NCBI RefSeq assembly: GCF_000518605.1
Contig: NZ_JADX01000010.1
Coordinates: 62,001-126,000, forward strand
Source of the DNA: Shewanella fidelis ATCC BAA-318
GTDB taxonomy: Bacteria > Pseudomonadota > Gammaproteobacteria > Enterobacterales > Shewanellaceae
Reading direction: 5' to 3'
DNA: 64,000 nucleotides
Part shown: positions 38,974 through 48,111 of the stretch, piece after piece
Layout of the letters: each line of letters opens with the position of its first letter
How positions within the stretch are numbered: the stretch's first letter is position 1
Made by a program: the position numbers and the translations under genes
The notes under the pieces: generated by a model
Seen by the model: the letters and a program-made list of their open reading frames with translations, nothing else
Database searches by the model: none
What the model was told of the DNA's origin: nothing

Positions 38974-39933
38974 CTAATTACTGCCTACCGCCGTAGTTTC
39001 AAAATAGTCTTGGTAGTAATGGAACACTGTAGGGTAGTATTTTTTAACTAAGCGGTTATAACTGCCATCTGCGCGGATCTGTTTAAGATATTCATTAAAG
39101 GCCGCACGCAGCTGTGGTGAATCTTTTCTAAAACCTATTGCCATTTTTTGATCTTCAGAGATCGGCCCAATCACTTTAATCTTATTCGGCCATTTTTCGA
39201 TAGCAATTAAAGAGTCAGCCACATCCAGTAAGGTAGCTTCAGCTTCTATATTTAGTAAAAATGGAACCATTTCATTAAGTTGTAACTGTTTGGCAGGTAA
39301 AATCACATTGGCTTGGGCACCTTCAAGATCGTAAAGATCGGGATCTAAACAGGATTGCTTCATCGCCAAAATGTCACGATCTTTTAATAGCTCCCTCACC
39401 ATTCTAATATCATCAAACAGTGAATCGCTTGGCTTAATAGGACTCAGTTCAGATTCAGTACGTGCAACCAACCAAACAGCTGAAGGAAAATAGTCGTCAG
39501 AAAAGTCTACTAACTCTCGACGCCAGTCTAAAATGGTCAAGCCATTTGCAATGATATCGCCAACAATGGGCTCTGGCGGTGAATACACCACCTTATTATC
39601 GATAAACTGGCCGTTTCGACCTGTCAGCATACCAAATACACTGGTCCACTGTGCTGGAACAAACTCATATTTCACGCCAATATATTCAGCAAAGTTCTGC
39701 ATCAGCTCAATATCGAGGCCGCTATGATTAACTTTATTGCCCTCGACGTATTGCGACACAAAATTAGCATAGGGCACGCCTAAATGACGTAGTACACCTT
39801 CGGCTTGGATCTCAGCCAGATCCCTTGCCATCAGATTAGTGCTTGAGATGCCACAGAGTAGCAATAGGGTAAATTGCAATATAAGCCTTACTTTCACAAT
39901 AAGCCTCTTGATAATGCCCTGCGTATTTAGCAT
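38974..39933 (-). CDS. Periplasmic SBP_bac_3-type binding protein
   Basis: Type-3 solute-binding protein (319 aa) with a signal peptide (ILQFTLLLLCGISSTNLMA) and typical segments VLRHLGVPYANFV, SGLDIELMQNFAEYIGVKYEFVPAQW, VDFSDDYFPSAVWLVAR and RAAFNEYLKQIRADGSYNRLVKKYYPTV. There is no permease next door; the gene is 4 nt upstream of a GGDEF-EAL gene, so it more likely senses than transports. A conserved Arg/Asp amino-acid pocket is not obvious. Confidence 0.8.
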   Translation of the reverse strand: MLNTQGIIKRLIVKVRLILQFTLLLLCGISSTNLMARDLAEIQAEGVLRHLGVPYANFVSQYVEGNKVNHSGLDIELMQNFAEYIGVKYEFVPAQWTSVFGMLTGRNGQFIDNKVVYSPPEPIVGDIIANGLTILDWRRELVDFSDDYFPSAVWLVARTESELSPIKPSDSLFDDIRMVRELLKDRDILAMKQSCLDPDLYDLEGAQANVILPAKQLQLNEMVPFLLNIEAEATLLDVADSLIAIEKWPNKIKVIGPISEDQKMAIGFRKDSPQLRAAFNEYLKQIRADGSYNRLVKKYYPTVFHYYQDYFETTAVGSN

Positions 39934-40008
39934 GGTTTAGGTAGGGTATGAGGTCGAGAAGTATACTCACAGTAGCGGCAAAATCCACGACTTAGACAGC
40001 ACTTTAAG

Positions 40009-40043
40009 TAATCATGATAATATTTCAGCATGTATCATGATTA
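40009..40043. promoter_or_regulatory. Paired palindromes upstream of the binding-protein/GGDEF-EAL operon
   Basis: TAATCATGATA (40009-40019) and TATCATGATTA (40033-40043) form a perfect 11-bp inverted repeat with a 13-nt centre. Each arm contains the 8-bp palindrome ATCATGAT, so this may be two regulator sites 23 bp apart, about 75 nt upstream of the ATG at 39933. Confidence 0.55.
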
Positions 40044-40255
40044 AAAACAAATAAGCTCATAAAAACAGCAAGATACAAACCTTAAAACAACTATAAATTC
40101 ACAAAAAACACATTAAAAACGCCAATAAAATGGCTAATGTCAACAAATAGACCAAGGCTATTTTAAGCTCCCTTTGCAGTTAATAAAGGGGTCGCAAACT
40201 ATGTGCAGCAAGCAAAGCAATCTGAGCTCAATTAAATATTCAAATAGCATAAAAA
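40044..40255. other. Gene-free spacer between the binding-protein promoter and the cytochrome gene
   Basis: A+T-rich spacer; no gene, repeat or RNA recognised apart from the flanking operator pair and terminator. Confidence 0.5.
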
Positions 40256-40277
40256 AAAGCCCCTAAAAGGGGCTTTA
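40255..40277 (-). terminator. Terminator of the multiheme cytochrome gene
   Basis: AAAGCCCC / GGGGCTTT with a loop TAAAA; the minus strand continues into a T-run. Confidence 0.85.
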
Positions 40278-40300
40278 ATCTATGAAAAGTTAGCATCACA

Positions 40301-41848
40301 CTAGCGGTGCATCTTCTTCACCCAAGATGCGCGCTCGTCATAGTCCTTCTCATGACAGCTTGAACAGCTATCTTTCGAAGTATTCCAAGGCTGTACATAC
40401 TTACCATCTTTTGAGAAATTCTCTGGGCTATCTGCCGCATAATCTAAGTTAATTCTAAAGAAGTGTTTATCTTTAGGCATATGGCAGGTCTCACACTTAG
40501 CGACAAAACTATGCATGGCTAAATCGTCCACAAACTCTTTGTCACCATGACAGTCTACACACGCTTTTATCATGGCATTTTCATGGCCCGGCTTATCACT
40601 ATTAATCTTTGACTGATGTGGGTTATGGCAAGTGTGACAAGCCATATCTGCTTTCTTCCCTGTAATTTCACCAGTATTGGCATCCATACCTAATAATGCG
40701 TCGCCCGCTACACGGCCACCAATATCATAAGGAATAGTACGGCCACCAATGCTATCGCCACCAAAGTCTTGGTTATGCTCACTCACAAAAGTTGGGAACT
40801 TACGGTTAGTCTTTTTACTGTGACATTCACTACAGGTAATCGCTTTTCCAAAGCCCATATCTGCTTGCATTAAATCTGAGGTGTAACGTCCTTTGGCAAT
40901 ACGATCGATATCGTCCGCAGACTGGCTCTTAATATGTTTACCACCTGCGCCATGGCAAGCTTCACATTGAATACCTGTCATCTCAAATGTACCGTCGATA
41001 CCAACAAGACCATCTTGATGGTTCGGGTTTAGATCTGAGCCAGGCGTGTAATCCTTCCAGCCTGTTGTATGACAGTGACCACAATCAAACAGATGTGAGT
41101 CAGGCTCGCCACCCGGTGCATAAGCAGCAATATGGTCAATGCTAAAGTCTTCACCATTTTCAGGCAAAATTGCCCGCACTCCTGTGCCCGATAAAATATA
41201 ACCATTCTTATCTAAGTACATTGCTGTACGATAATAACCGCCAATCACATAACTGACCTCTTCCCAGCTATTAGGCGTACCAGCACTATTATCAGCACCA
41301 TATAACAGCTCAACTGAACCCTCTATCGAAGTAAATGGGAACTTAGGCGCCTCACCATTTTCAACTTTGCTCAACTTAAAGTTATGACCCGTTTCTAAAA
41401 AGGTGTCTTTGTCGCTATGACAGCTCAAACAGGTTTGGGTGCCCACATAATTCCCAGTCTCAGCTTGAGCATTCACTTTAATTGTCACTGTCGATTTGGC
41501 CGTTGCCCCATCAGGATCGGCAATGGTATAGCTAAATATCACAGTCCCTGTATGAGTTGGAGTAAACTGCAACTGATTGTCTTTGATCTTGCCATCACCT
41601 TTGCCCTGAATTAACTCAATCTGGCTTAAAGTTAATTCGTCACCGTCGGGATCGCTATCGTTGGCAAGAGCATCGATTAGTAACTCTGTACCAACAATCG
41701 CTGTCACAGTGTTAGGGTTAGCAATAGGAGGCTTATTGTCACTTGGTGGTGGAGAGACCTCATCATTGTCAGATCCACAAGCAACCAATAACGCAGCCAT
41801 ACTGGCGATCAGCGCTTTTTTATATGGCGCATTTTTATTGTTCATCAT
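40301..41848 (-). CDS. Octaheme c-type cytochrome lipoprotein with Ig-like domain
   Basis: Predicted lipoprotein (515 aa from the ATG at 41848): MMNNKNAPYKKALIASMAALLVACGS, lipobox cysteine 24. Residues 37-125 are a cadherin/Ig-like repeat (ANDSDPDGDELTLSQIELIQG...SYTIADPDGATA). Eight CxxCH heme motifs follow at about residues 140, 256, 295, 339, 404, 430, 452 and 495. It is probably exported and heme-loaded by the Ccm system and lipid-anchored. I do not recognise a named family member; a role in extracellular electron transfer or a specific oxyanion/metal reaction is a guess. An in-frame start farther upstream (41905) lacks AGGGA. Confidence 0.85.
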   Translation of the reverse strand: MMNNKNAPYKKALIASMAALLVACGSDNDEVSPPPSDNKPPIANPNTVTAIVGTELLIDALANDSDPDGDELTLSQIELIQGKGDGKIKDNQLQFTPTHTGTVIFSYTIADPDGATAKSTVTIKVNAQAETGNYVGTQTCLSCHSDKDTFLETGHNFKLSKVENGEAPKFPFTSIEGSVELLYGADNSAGTPNSWEEVSYVIGGYYRTAMYLDKNGYILSGTGVRAILPENGEDFSIDHIAAYAPGGEPDSHLFDCGHCHTTGWKDYTPGSDLNPNHQDGLVGIDGTFEMTGIQCEACHGAGGKHIKSQSADDIDRIAKGRYTSDLMQADMGFGKAITCSECHSKKTNRKFPTFVSEHNQDFGGDSIGGRTIPYDIGGRVAGDALLGMDANTGEITGKKADMACHTCHNPHQSKINSDKPGHENAMIKACVDCHGDKEFVDDLAMHSFVAKCETCHMPKDKHFFRINLDYAADSPENFSKDGKYVQPWNTSKDSCSSCHEKDYDERASWVKKMHR

Positions 41849-42187
41849 GATATTCCCTGCAAAGTCATCATTCTTTATCGTTAGATTTTTATATTGGCTA
41901 TTCACTAGCCATGGCTCTTATTGACCAATAAGTCGAGCCTTAGATAGCCCCTTGCAATCGATATAAAAAATTCATCACTGCTAAATTTAAGGTGCACAAA
42001 AGCAGCTCATCAGATGAATTGATATGCTTAAAAGCCAACAGGCCAGTTGATTGCGGGCGATTTATGTCAAAGCAGAAAATAGACAATAAGCCGAGCAGAG
42101 GTAATGGATTTATCATCCCAAAAATGGTGATTTTCGTACCGAGTAATCACAATGTGAACTCAAAGGCATTTTAACGTCACGACCAAA
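41849..42187. other. Gene-free spacer with a 16-bp palindrome
   Basis: CTTATTGACCAATAAG (41918-41933) is a perfect inverted repeat around AC, about 70 nt upstream of the cytochrome start, a plausible operator. No RNA or gene recognised elsewhere in the 339 nt. Confidence 0.45.
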
Positions 42188-43066
42188 TTAACAGCTTAAC
42201 CCACGTGACTCTTTAAATTGTGAGGGAGTGAGTTGAGTATGACGCTTAAAAAATTTTACAAAGTAGGTCACATCATCAAAACCAAGATCAAAAGCGATCT
42301 CTTGGATCTTAGCGCTACCAATAATCAGGCGTCGCTTGATCTCTAAAATCGCATGGGCATCGATTAATTGTTTCGCCGTTTGCCCGCAAGCTTGTTTACA
42401 CAACAAATTTAAAGACTTGTATGAAACATGCAGCATTTGCGCATATTCAGAAGCCTCGCGGGTGCTAGCGGCCTTACTTTCAATGAGTAATAAAAACTGC
42501 TGAAAACGATAAGCTTGAGCCTCACTTAAGTGCAAACTCTCGGTTTTCCTCTCCGTTGCTAAAGCGACCAGTAATGAAGAAAATAACAATTGTACTAATA
42601 AGTTAGAGCTAACTTCAGCTTCCTGCGCCTTATTAATTTCGTATAGTAAATGCTCACAGGTTTCGATTAACGCCCCGCTTAAACTCATTAAAGGCTGCTG
42701 CGAACTCACTAAATGGGTTGGGGTAAAAAATGGAATACGGATATTGGTTAAAATCGTATTTAAAAAGTCTTCGGTAATATTAATCATCTTACCTTTAGGC
42801 CGACTCTCTAAATCAAAAGCATGCACCTGATGTTTATTGATAAATATAAAGCTGCCACTTTGAAAAGGGTGATATTTGAAGTCAACAAAATGTCCCCCCT
42901 GTCCTTCAGTGATATAGATAAAACAGAAGTAATTGATCCGATGAGGTTTAGAGGGACAGAATTTGCATCTAGCCAATTTGCTATAAAAATGCTCTAAATC
43001 TAATATTTCAACGCCAGACTTATTAATATTCGGCGCTCTAAAATCTACATTGGGAACACTTTGCAT
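42188..43066 (-). CDS. AraC-family regulator
   Basis: Regulator (292 aa): N-terminal cupin-type domain (YITEGQGGHFVDFKYHPFQSGSFIFINKHQVHAFD) and C-terminal HTH pair (ASEYAQMLHVSYKSLNLLCKQACGQTAKQLIDAHAILEIKRRL, IQEIAFDLGFDDVTYFVKFFKRHTQLTPSQF). It is on the same strand as the CysK-like gene, 143 nt downstream. Targets are unknown. Confidence 0.88.
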   Translation of the reverse strand: MQSVPNVDFRAPNINKSGVEILDLEHFYSKLARCKFCPSKPHRINYFCFIYITEGQGGHFVDFKYHPFQSGSFIFINKHQVHAFDLESRPKGKMINITEDFLNTILTNIRIPFFTPTHLVSSQQPLMSLSGALIETCEHLLYEINKAQEAEVSSNLLVQLLFSSLLVALATERKTESLHLSEAQAYRFQQFLLLIESKAASTREASEYAQMLHVSYKSLNLLCKQACGQTAKQLIDAHAILEIKRRLIIGSAKIQEIAFDLGFDDVTYFVKFFKRHTQLTPSQFKESRGLSC

Positions 43067-43209
43067 CAGCTACACGCCAAGTTACTAAAACCACAGCCTA
43101 CCCGCCCCCTTTTCATGAATACAGGCGATAAACCTACTTTAGCGAACTATGGAATGCAGTAGAGTATTAATCAATAAAGTTAACTAAAAACTAGAACCCA
43201 GCTCTCACT

Positions 43210-44298
43210 CTATTTTACCGTCACCACAGCTGGATCTGACTGAGATTGATAACGGTGAAACATCTCGGTTATCGGCTCACTAGTTTCACTATAGCCTTTA
43301 TCAGCAAGAAACTGTTTATTATATAATTTAGATGAGGAGCGCTCAGCAATATCACACCAAAAAGTCACGATAGTCTTACCCGCTCCCATTTTTGCTGCCG
43401 CATAAAGCGCTCCAGCAACATTGAGGGCAGCACTACTGCCAAGTGTAATACCGTCATACTCTCTGACATGACGCGCGATGGCGATCAGATCACGATCTGG
43501 CAAAGTAATCGCTTTATTTACCTTAGCTTGGCGGAAGTTCTCAACTAAGCGCATGATACCAATACCTTCAGTGAATGAACTACCGCTTGATTGGTACTGG
43601 CCTGTTTTCAAATATGCGTAGATCCCAGAACCATCAGGATCCACCAGCCAAGTCTGTAACTGTGGGTTTTGCTCAGATAAATAACGTGAGTTTCCCGCTA
43701 TAGTACCACCAGTACCAGCAACAGAGACTAGCGCATCGATCTTGCCCTGAGTTTGCCGCCAGATCTCAGGAGCTGTATTGAGATAATGAGCCCTAAAATT
43801 ACTGGTGTTCTCAAATTGATCCGCCCACCAGCAATCACTATTTGCCTCAGCGATTCTTCTCGCGGTGTGATAGAAATGATCAGGATTAGCAAACGGACAT
43901 GGATCGACAAGTTTAAGCTTGGCATCATACAGGTTAACCATTTGCTCTTTTTCAGGCGCCTGGCCTTTAGGCATCACCACTTGCATCTTAAAACCTAACG
44001 CTTTGGCAACTAAAGCTAAACCAATTCCTGTATTACCCGCCGTGCCCTCAACGATAGTCATTCCGGGTGTTAATTTGCCTGAGGCGATCCCATCTTTCAC
44101 CATCTGCAATGCTGCGCGATCTTTAATGGAACCACCTGGGTTTTGTTGCTCGCACTTAAGTAAGATCTCGCAGCCAGTCAATTCACTTAAACTATTGATC
44201 CTAAGCAGATCCGTATTACCAATAAGATCGGTGACATTGTTGGCAATAGCTGCTTTGCTAGTTGCAAAACTTGAGGCTGGTTTAAGTTCTGTAGGCAT
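43210..44298 (-). CDS. PLP-dependent cysteine-synthase-like enzyme
   Basis: Fold-type II PLP protein (362 aa). The Schiff-base lysine is in GGSIKDRAALQM, the phosphate loop is TAGNTGIGLAL, and SVAGTGGTIAGNSRYLSE matches the CysK/CysM glycine loop. A C-terminal extension (SKLYNKQFLADKGYSETSEPITEMF) makes it longer than CysK. No signal peptide, unlike the PLP aminotransferase next to it. The reaction could be cysteine synthesis or a related beta-replacement; I cannot distinguish. Confidence 0.8.
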   Translation of the reverse strand: MPTELKPASSFATSKAAIANNVTDLIGNTDLLRINSLSELTGCEILLKCEQQNPGGSIKDRAALQMVKDGIASGKLTPGMTIVEGTAGNTGIGLALVAKALGFKMQVVMPKGQAPEKEQMVNLYDAKLKLVDPCPFANPDHFYHTARRIAEANSDCWWADQFENTSNFRAHYLNTAPEIWRQTQGKIDALVSVAGTGGTIAGNSRYLSEQNPQLQTWLVDPDGSGIYAYLKTGQYQSSGSSFTEGIGIMRLVENFRQAKVNKAITLPDRDLIAIARHVREYDGITLGSSAALNVAGALYAAAKMGAGKTIVTFWCDIAERSSSKLYNKQFLADKGYSETSEPITEMFHRYQSQSDPAVVTVK

Positions 44299-44403
44299 AG
44301 GGCGGACTCTTTATGGTCTTAATTTTTGTTATTACCATACTAGCCATAGATATGCCTAAAGCCAAGTTCATCAAACTGCTGAACTTGGCCATACAAACTT
44401 AGT

Positions 44404-45573
44404 TTACACCCAACCTAACTCACGGAATTTAGCTAAGGTTTTACAGAAATACTGCATCTGTGCAGGTGTGCCAATTGAAAGACGGTTCCAGCCATCGCCA
44501 TGGTTAAATGGTCGCCCCACTAAAATCCCTGCCTGTTGCATATGCTGCATATACTTTTCACTATCACCGTTCACTTTATGGAAGATGAAGTTGGTTTCAC
44601 TTGGTAGGTAATCTAAACCCAATGCAGTTAGCTGCTGATACACCAGCTCTTTAGCCTGACGATTTGATTTGATACTCAACTCGAGCCATTGCTGGCTTTC
44701 AAGACTGGCCTTGGCCGCTACACAACCAATTAAGTTGGCGTTATCAATACTCGCTTGCGCCTGCATCTGCTTAATTAGCTCAGCATGAGCCACACCATAA
44801 CCGACACGTAAACCCGCTAAGGCATAGATTTTTGAAAAGGTACGGCACACTACAATATGTTTTTGCCCTTGCTTAACTCGCTCGATAGCAGAAACAAAGT
44901 CAGCTTGTGCCACATATTCCACATAAGCTTCATCCACAATAAAACTCAGTTTGCTTGATGCTTGATCTAGCCACTGGTTTAGCTCACTTTGCGGTAGCAA
45001 TAACCCCGTCGGATTATTTGGGTTACATAGGTACACAATCGATGGGCCGTTATGCGCTGCAACTTTAGCTTTCATAGTGGCAAGGTCAGTTTGCCAATTA
45101 CCATCAAGCTTTACCTTCATAACGGGTACACCACGGGCCATAGCGTAATCAATAATCACACCGTAGCTTGGATCTGGCATCACTAACTGGGTATTAGTTT
45201 GCACCAGTGCATCTAATGCCATTTTTAGCACTTCAGATGAACCATTACCGTAGATTAACTGCGAGGTATCTAATGATAGATTGCTAGCAATCGTTGCCAT
45301 CAGTTCGCTACGTGCCGCATCAGGATATCGCCAAGCATTTGGTAACGCTTCAAGTACAGCTTGTTGCGCTTTCGGTGCTAACCCTAATGGGTTTTCGTTA
45401 AAGTTAAGCGGTATCGCCTCAGCGGTATTCACTGTTGCAGCGGATGGAGTTTGCGTAGAAACAGAGCTTGAGCTACAACCTAACGTCGCTAAGCTAGATG
45501 CTGCAGCACCTGCATAAAGAAATTGACGACGGCTTAATTTGAAAGAGTTTGATTCAACAGAATTTGATTGCAT
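44404..45573 (-). CDS. Tat-exported HisC-like aminotransferase lipoprotein
   Basis: Fold-type I aminotransferase (389 aa) with a twin-arginine signal (KLSRRQFLYAGAAASSLATLGCSSSS) ending in a lipobox-like TLGC, so it may be a Tat lipoprotein. HisC-type motifs are seen: LNFNENPLGLAP, YGNGSSEVLKMALDALV, YLCNPNNPTGLLL and the PLP-lysine region SKIYALAGLRVGYG. Substrate is unknown; export argues against biosynthetic histidinol-phosphate turnover. Gene order places it next to a CysK-like protein. Confidence 0.8.
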   Translation of the reverse strand: MQSNSVESNSFKLSRRQFLYAGAAASSLATLGCSSSSVSTQTPSAATVNTAEAIPLNFNENPLGLAPKAQQAVLEALPNAWRYPDAARSELMATIASNLSLDTSQLIYGNGSSEVLKMALDALVQTNTQLVMPDPSYGVIIDYAMARGVPVMKVKLDGNWQTDLATMKAKVAAHNGPSIVYLCNPNNPTGLLLPQSELNQWLDQASSKLSFIVDEAYVEYVAQADFVSAIERVKQGQKHIVVCRTFSKIYALAGLRVGYGVAHAELIKQMQAQASIDNANLIGCVAAKASLESQQWLELSIKSNRQAKELVYQQLTALGLDYLPSETNFIFHKVNGDSEKYMQHMQQAGILVGRPFNHGDGWNRLSIGTPAQMQYFCKTLAKFRELGWV

Positions 45574-45754
45574 ATTTATTTATAGTTATTGAATTAATAT
45601 GAATAGATATTCATATTAATTGCTCACTATCGCCAGTGTTTCAAAGCTAATTTGCCAGCTAGATCACATTTAAAATCGCAGTTAACTATATATAAATAAA
45701 CAATTAATTAGCTTTGCAATCTATATGTGTTTAAACAGTGAACAACTTATATAA

Positions 45755-45780
45755 AAAGCCCTATCAATGGATAGGGCTTA
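45755..45780 (-). terminator. Chitinase terminator
   Basis: AAGCCCTATC / GATAGGGCTT with loop AATG, followed on the minus strand by TTTTTATAT. Confidence 0.85.
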
Positions 45781-45864
45781 GCTAAGATGAACTAACACAA
45801 TAGGAGTTACAGTTAGCTCATTTTATTGTGATTGCCATTTAGAAGGGCACAGACAAAAGTAAAC

Positions 45865-48045
45865 TTAATGCGCAAACCACGCATCAGCCCAAGCACTCCC
45901 CACACCCGGTGCATAATGACTTGCTGCGCCACTACACCAACCGCTGTTTGGCCATGGTCGACACTCATAAACACCGCCAGCATTAGTCACTACATCACCC
46001 GCTTGGTATTGAGTGCCTGCTGCATACGCTGGGTAATCACCACCTTCAACTTCTTCTGTTAAGTTGACGCTCGTACGGCGCGTCAACTCTTGTTCAGGCG
46101 CATTAACCACCACTTCATAGCTACCCGCTGTTAAACCCGTTGCAGACAAGGTTAATACTGCAGTATTTGCGATATTAACTTCAGTGTTTACAAATACGCT
46201 ATTGCCTTGTATTAGACTAGCTTCAATCACCATAGCTTGATTAACGCTTGCGTTAAATTCGATAGTGACACTGCCTTGCTCAAGCACATACCGAGGTGAG
46301 ATCCCACTAAGTTCAATAGTTGGCTTAACCACAGGCGGTGTACCAGCGTCACATTCGCTATCACCTTGGGCTCGCCATACTCCCCACTTGCCAGTGGTAC
46401 CCGGTTCATCACCTCGAGTTTCCCAGCCAGCTAACCAGATCTGCCCTGCATGATTAACGATATCGCCATAGCGATAAACACGATTGCTATCCCAACTGTT
46501 TTCACATTCAGCCCCGAGCTCATTCACGATAACCTTGCGTACAACCTCAGTTTCTACCGCAGCACTATCCGTTACCGAGTAAGTTAACAAGTACTCACCA
46601 ACAGCATTAACATTCACTTCGCCTTCAACCGTTATTTGCGACGTTAAATCACCATCTTCAGCATCTATCGCGCTAACACCAGACATAGGGTTAAACACAG
46701 TTCCAAGCACAATCGTCGTACTGGCAGCACCTTTAATTTCAGGTCTAGTGTTATACACTTCTACGCTACGAAGCTGCTCAGTCAAATTACCATCGCTATC
46801 AGATACACGGTAAGTTAGTGCATACAAACCCTGTGCGGCAGTGTTTACGTTACCTTCAACTTCAATTGACGATGTTAAATCACCATCTTCCATGTCATTG
46901 GCGCTCACGCCTGCTAAGGCATCAAACTGCTCGCCTAACTTTACGCGAGCGTTAGCAAGACCTGAAAAAACCGGCTTACTGTTATCAGGATCTGGCGGCA
47001 AAATCTCTTGACCATGGATAAATGGACCATAGGCTTTAATGAACGATTCGTTATAGGCTTGACCCGCTGCATTGCGCCCCATATCCCAGTTAACAGACCA
47101 CGTCATCACGCCACGCAGTGGCTGACCTTGTGCTTTTAGCTGTTCAAATGCCGAGTATAGATTTTGAGGCTCTTGAACATAGCCGGTTGCTGCGGCGTCA
47201 ATATTTGTTGGAAGACCAAATACCAGTTTGTCATGGGGGATCTTAGTAAAGCCGTTACTGCCATTCGATAACGCATTAGCAATATGGTAGATAAACTCTT
47301 GCTTAAGACTATCGTTGTTTTGCGCAATCCAACCTATACCATCAATGTAGATCCCATCTCCACCTTGGTTATAAAACTGCGGATTAATCCAATCATAATA
47401 GCCTTCAAGCGCAGTAATGTAGGGTACATACTTACCACTTGAGGTTAAATATGGAAACTCAGGCGCCATAGTGATCAGAAAGTTTTTACCCTGTTCACGA
47501 TAATAATCTTTAACAATACGCAGTGCCGCAGGGATCACAGTTTGGTTGTCTGCAGCAGTAATCGCAGCTTGTTCCAAATCGATATCTAAACCATCAAAAC
47601 CATAGCGTTCAACCAAACGAATAATTTCATCAGCAAGTGCTTGCTCTTGGCCAATAGTTAATTCGATATGAGCATCCGCACCACCTAGTGCAATTAATAC
47701 AGAGCGCCCCTGACTATTCAACTCACTGATCTGCTCAATATATTGCGCCTCGGACAAGCCGACTTCAGGCGCAAGCTGAAACGTTGGAATGCTGCCAACC
47801 GCGCCATAAACCTTCATGAATGACACATCAATGACATTATATTGTGGATCAATATCGGTTAAGGTTACGCAGGGAGCTATCCCTCCTTTATAACCCGTAC
47901 CGTCACACCAATTGTGCCAGTAACCCACAACCACACCCGCTTGTGGATTTACCATCTCGTTGCCATTGGCAACCGCTGAAGTAGCAGTCATGCCCATTGC
48001 TAATGCGATGCTTGCACCGAGTATGTTTAGTTTTAATGATTTCAT
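45865..48045 (-). CDS. GH18 chitinase with Ig-like and chitin-binding domains
   Basis: Secreted chitinase (726 aa from ATG 48045; signal peptide MKSLKLNILGASIALAMGMTATSAVA). The GH18 catalytic motif DGLDIDLE occupies about residues 151-158, with Glu158 the proton donor. Then come two Ig-like (DUF5011) domains (VSANDMEDGDLTSSIEVEG and VSAIDAEDGDLTSQITVEG), a CBM5/12 chitin-binding module (NSWDSNRVYRYGDIVNHAGQIW), a further Ig-like region and a second CBM5/12 (YPAYAAGTQYQAGDVVTNAGGVYECRPWPNSGWCSG). It degrades chitin outside the cell. AAAGGGA precedes the start; the leader carries a c-di-GMP riboswitch. Confidence 0.95.
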   Translation of the reverse strand: MKSLKLNILGASIALAMGMTATSAVANGNEMVNPQAGVVVGYWHNWCDGTGYKGGIAPCVTLTDIDPQYNVIDVSFMKVYGAVGSIPTFQLAPEVGLSEAQYIEQISELNSQGRSVLIALGGADAHIELTIGQEQALADEIIRLVERYGFDGLDIDLEQAAITAADNQTVIPAALRIVKDYYREQGKNFLITMAPEFPYLTSSGKYVPYITALEGYYDWINPQFYNQGGDGIYIDGIGWIAQNNDSLKQEFIYHIANALSNGSNGFTKIPHDKLVFGLPTNIDAAATGYVQEPQNLYSAFEQLKAQGQPLRGVMTWSVNWDMGRNAAGQAYNESFIKAYGPFIHGQEILPPDPDNSKPVFSGLANARVKLGEQFDALAGVSANDMEDGDLTSSIEVEGNVNTAAQGLYALTYRVSDSDGNLTEQLRSVEVYNTRPEIKGAASTTIVLGTVFNPMSGVSAIDAEDGDLTSQITVEGEVNVNAVGEYLLTYSVTDSAAVETEVVRKVIVNELGAECENSWDSNRVYRYGDIVNHAGQIWLAGWETRGDEPGTTGKWGVWRAQGDSECDAGTPPVVKPTIELSGISPRYVLEQGSVTIEFNASVNQAMVIEASLIQGNSVFVNTEVNIANTAVLTLSATGLTAGSYEVVVNAPEQELTRRTSVNLTEEVEGGDYPAYAAGTQYQAGDVVTNAGGVYECRPWPNSGWCSGAASHYAPGVGSAWADAWFAH

Positions 48046-48111
48046 CAATTTATCCCTTTTCTTTAGCTTTCGAAAAGTAACAAGCAGGCGAGCAAAATGT
48101 GCAGCCTGTGT

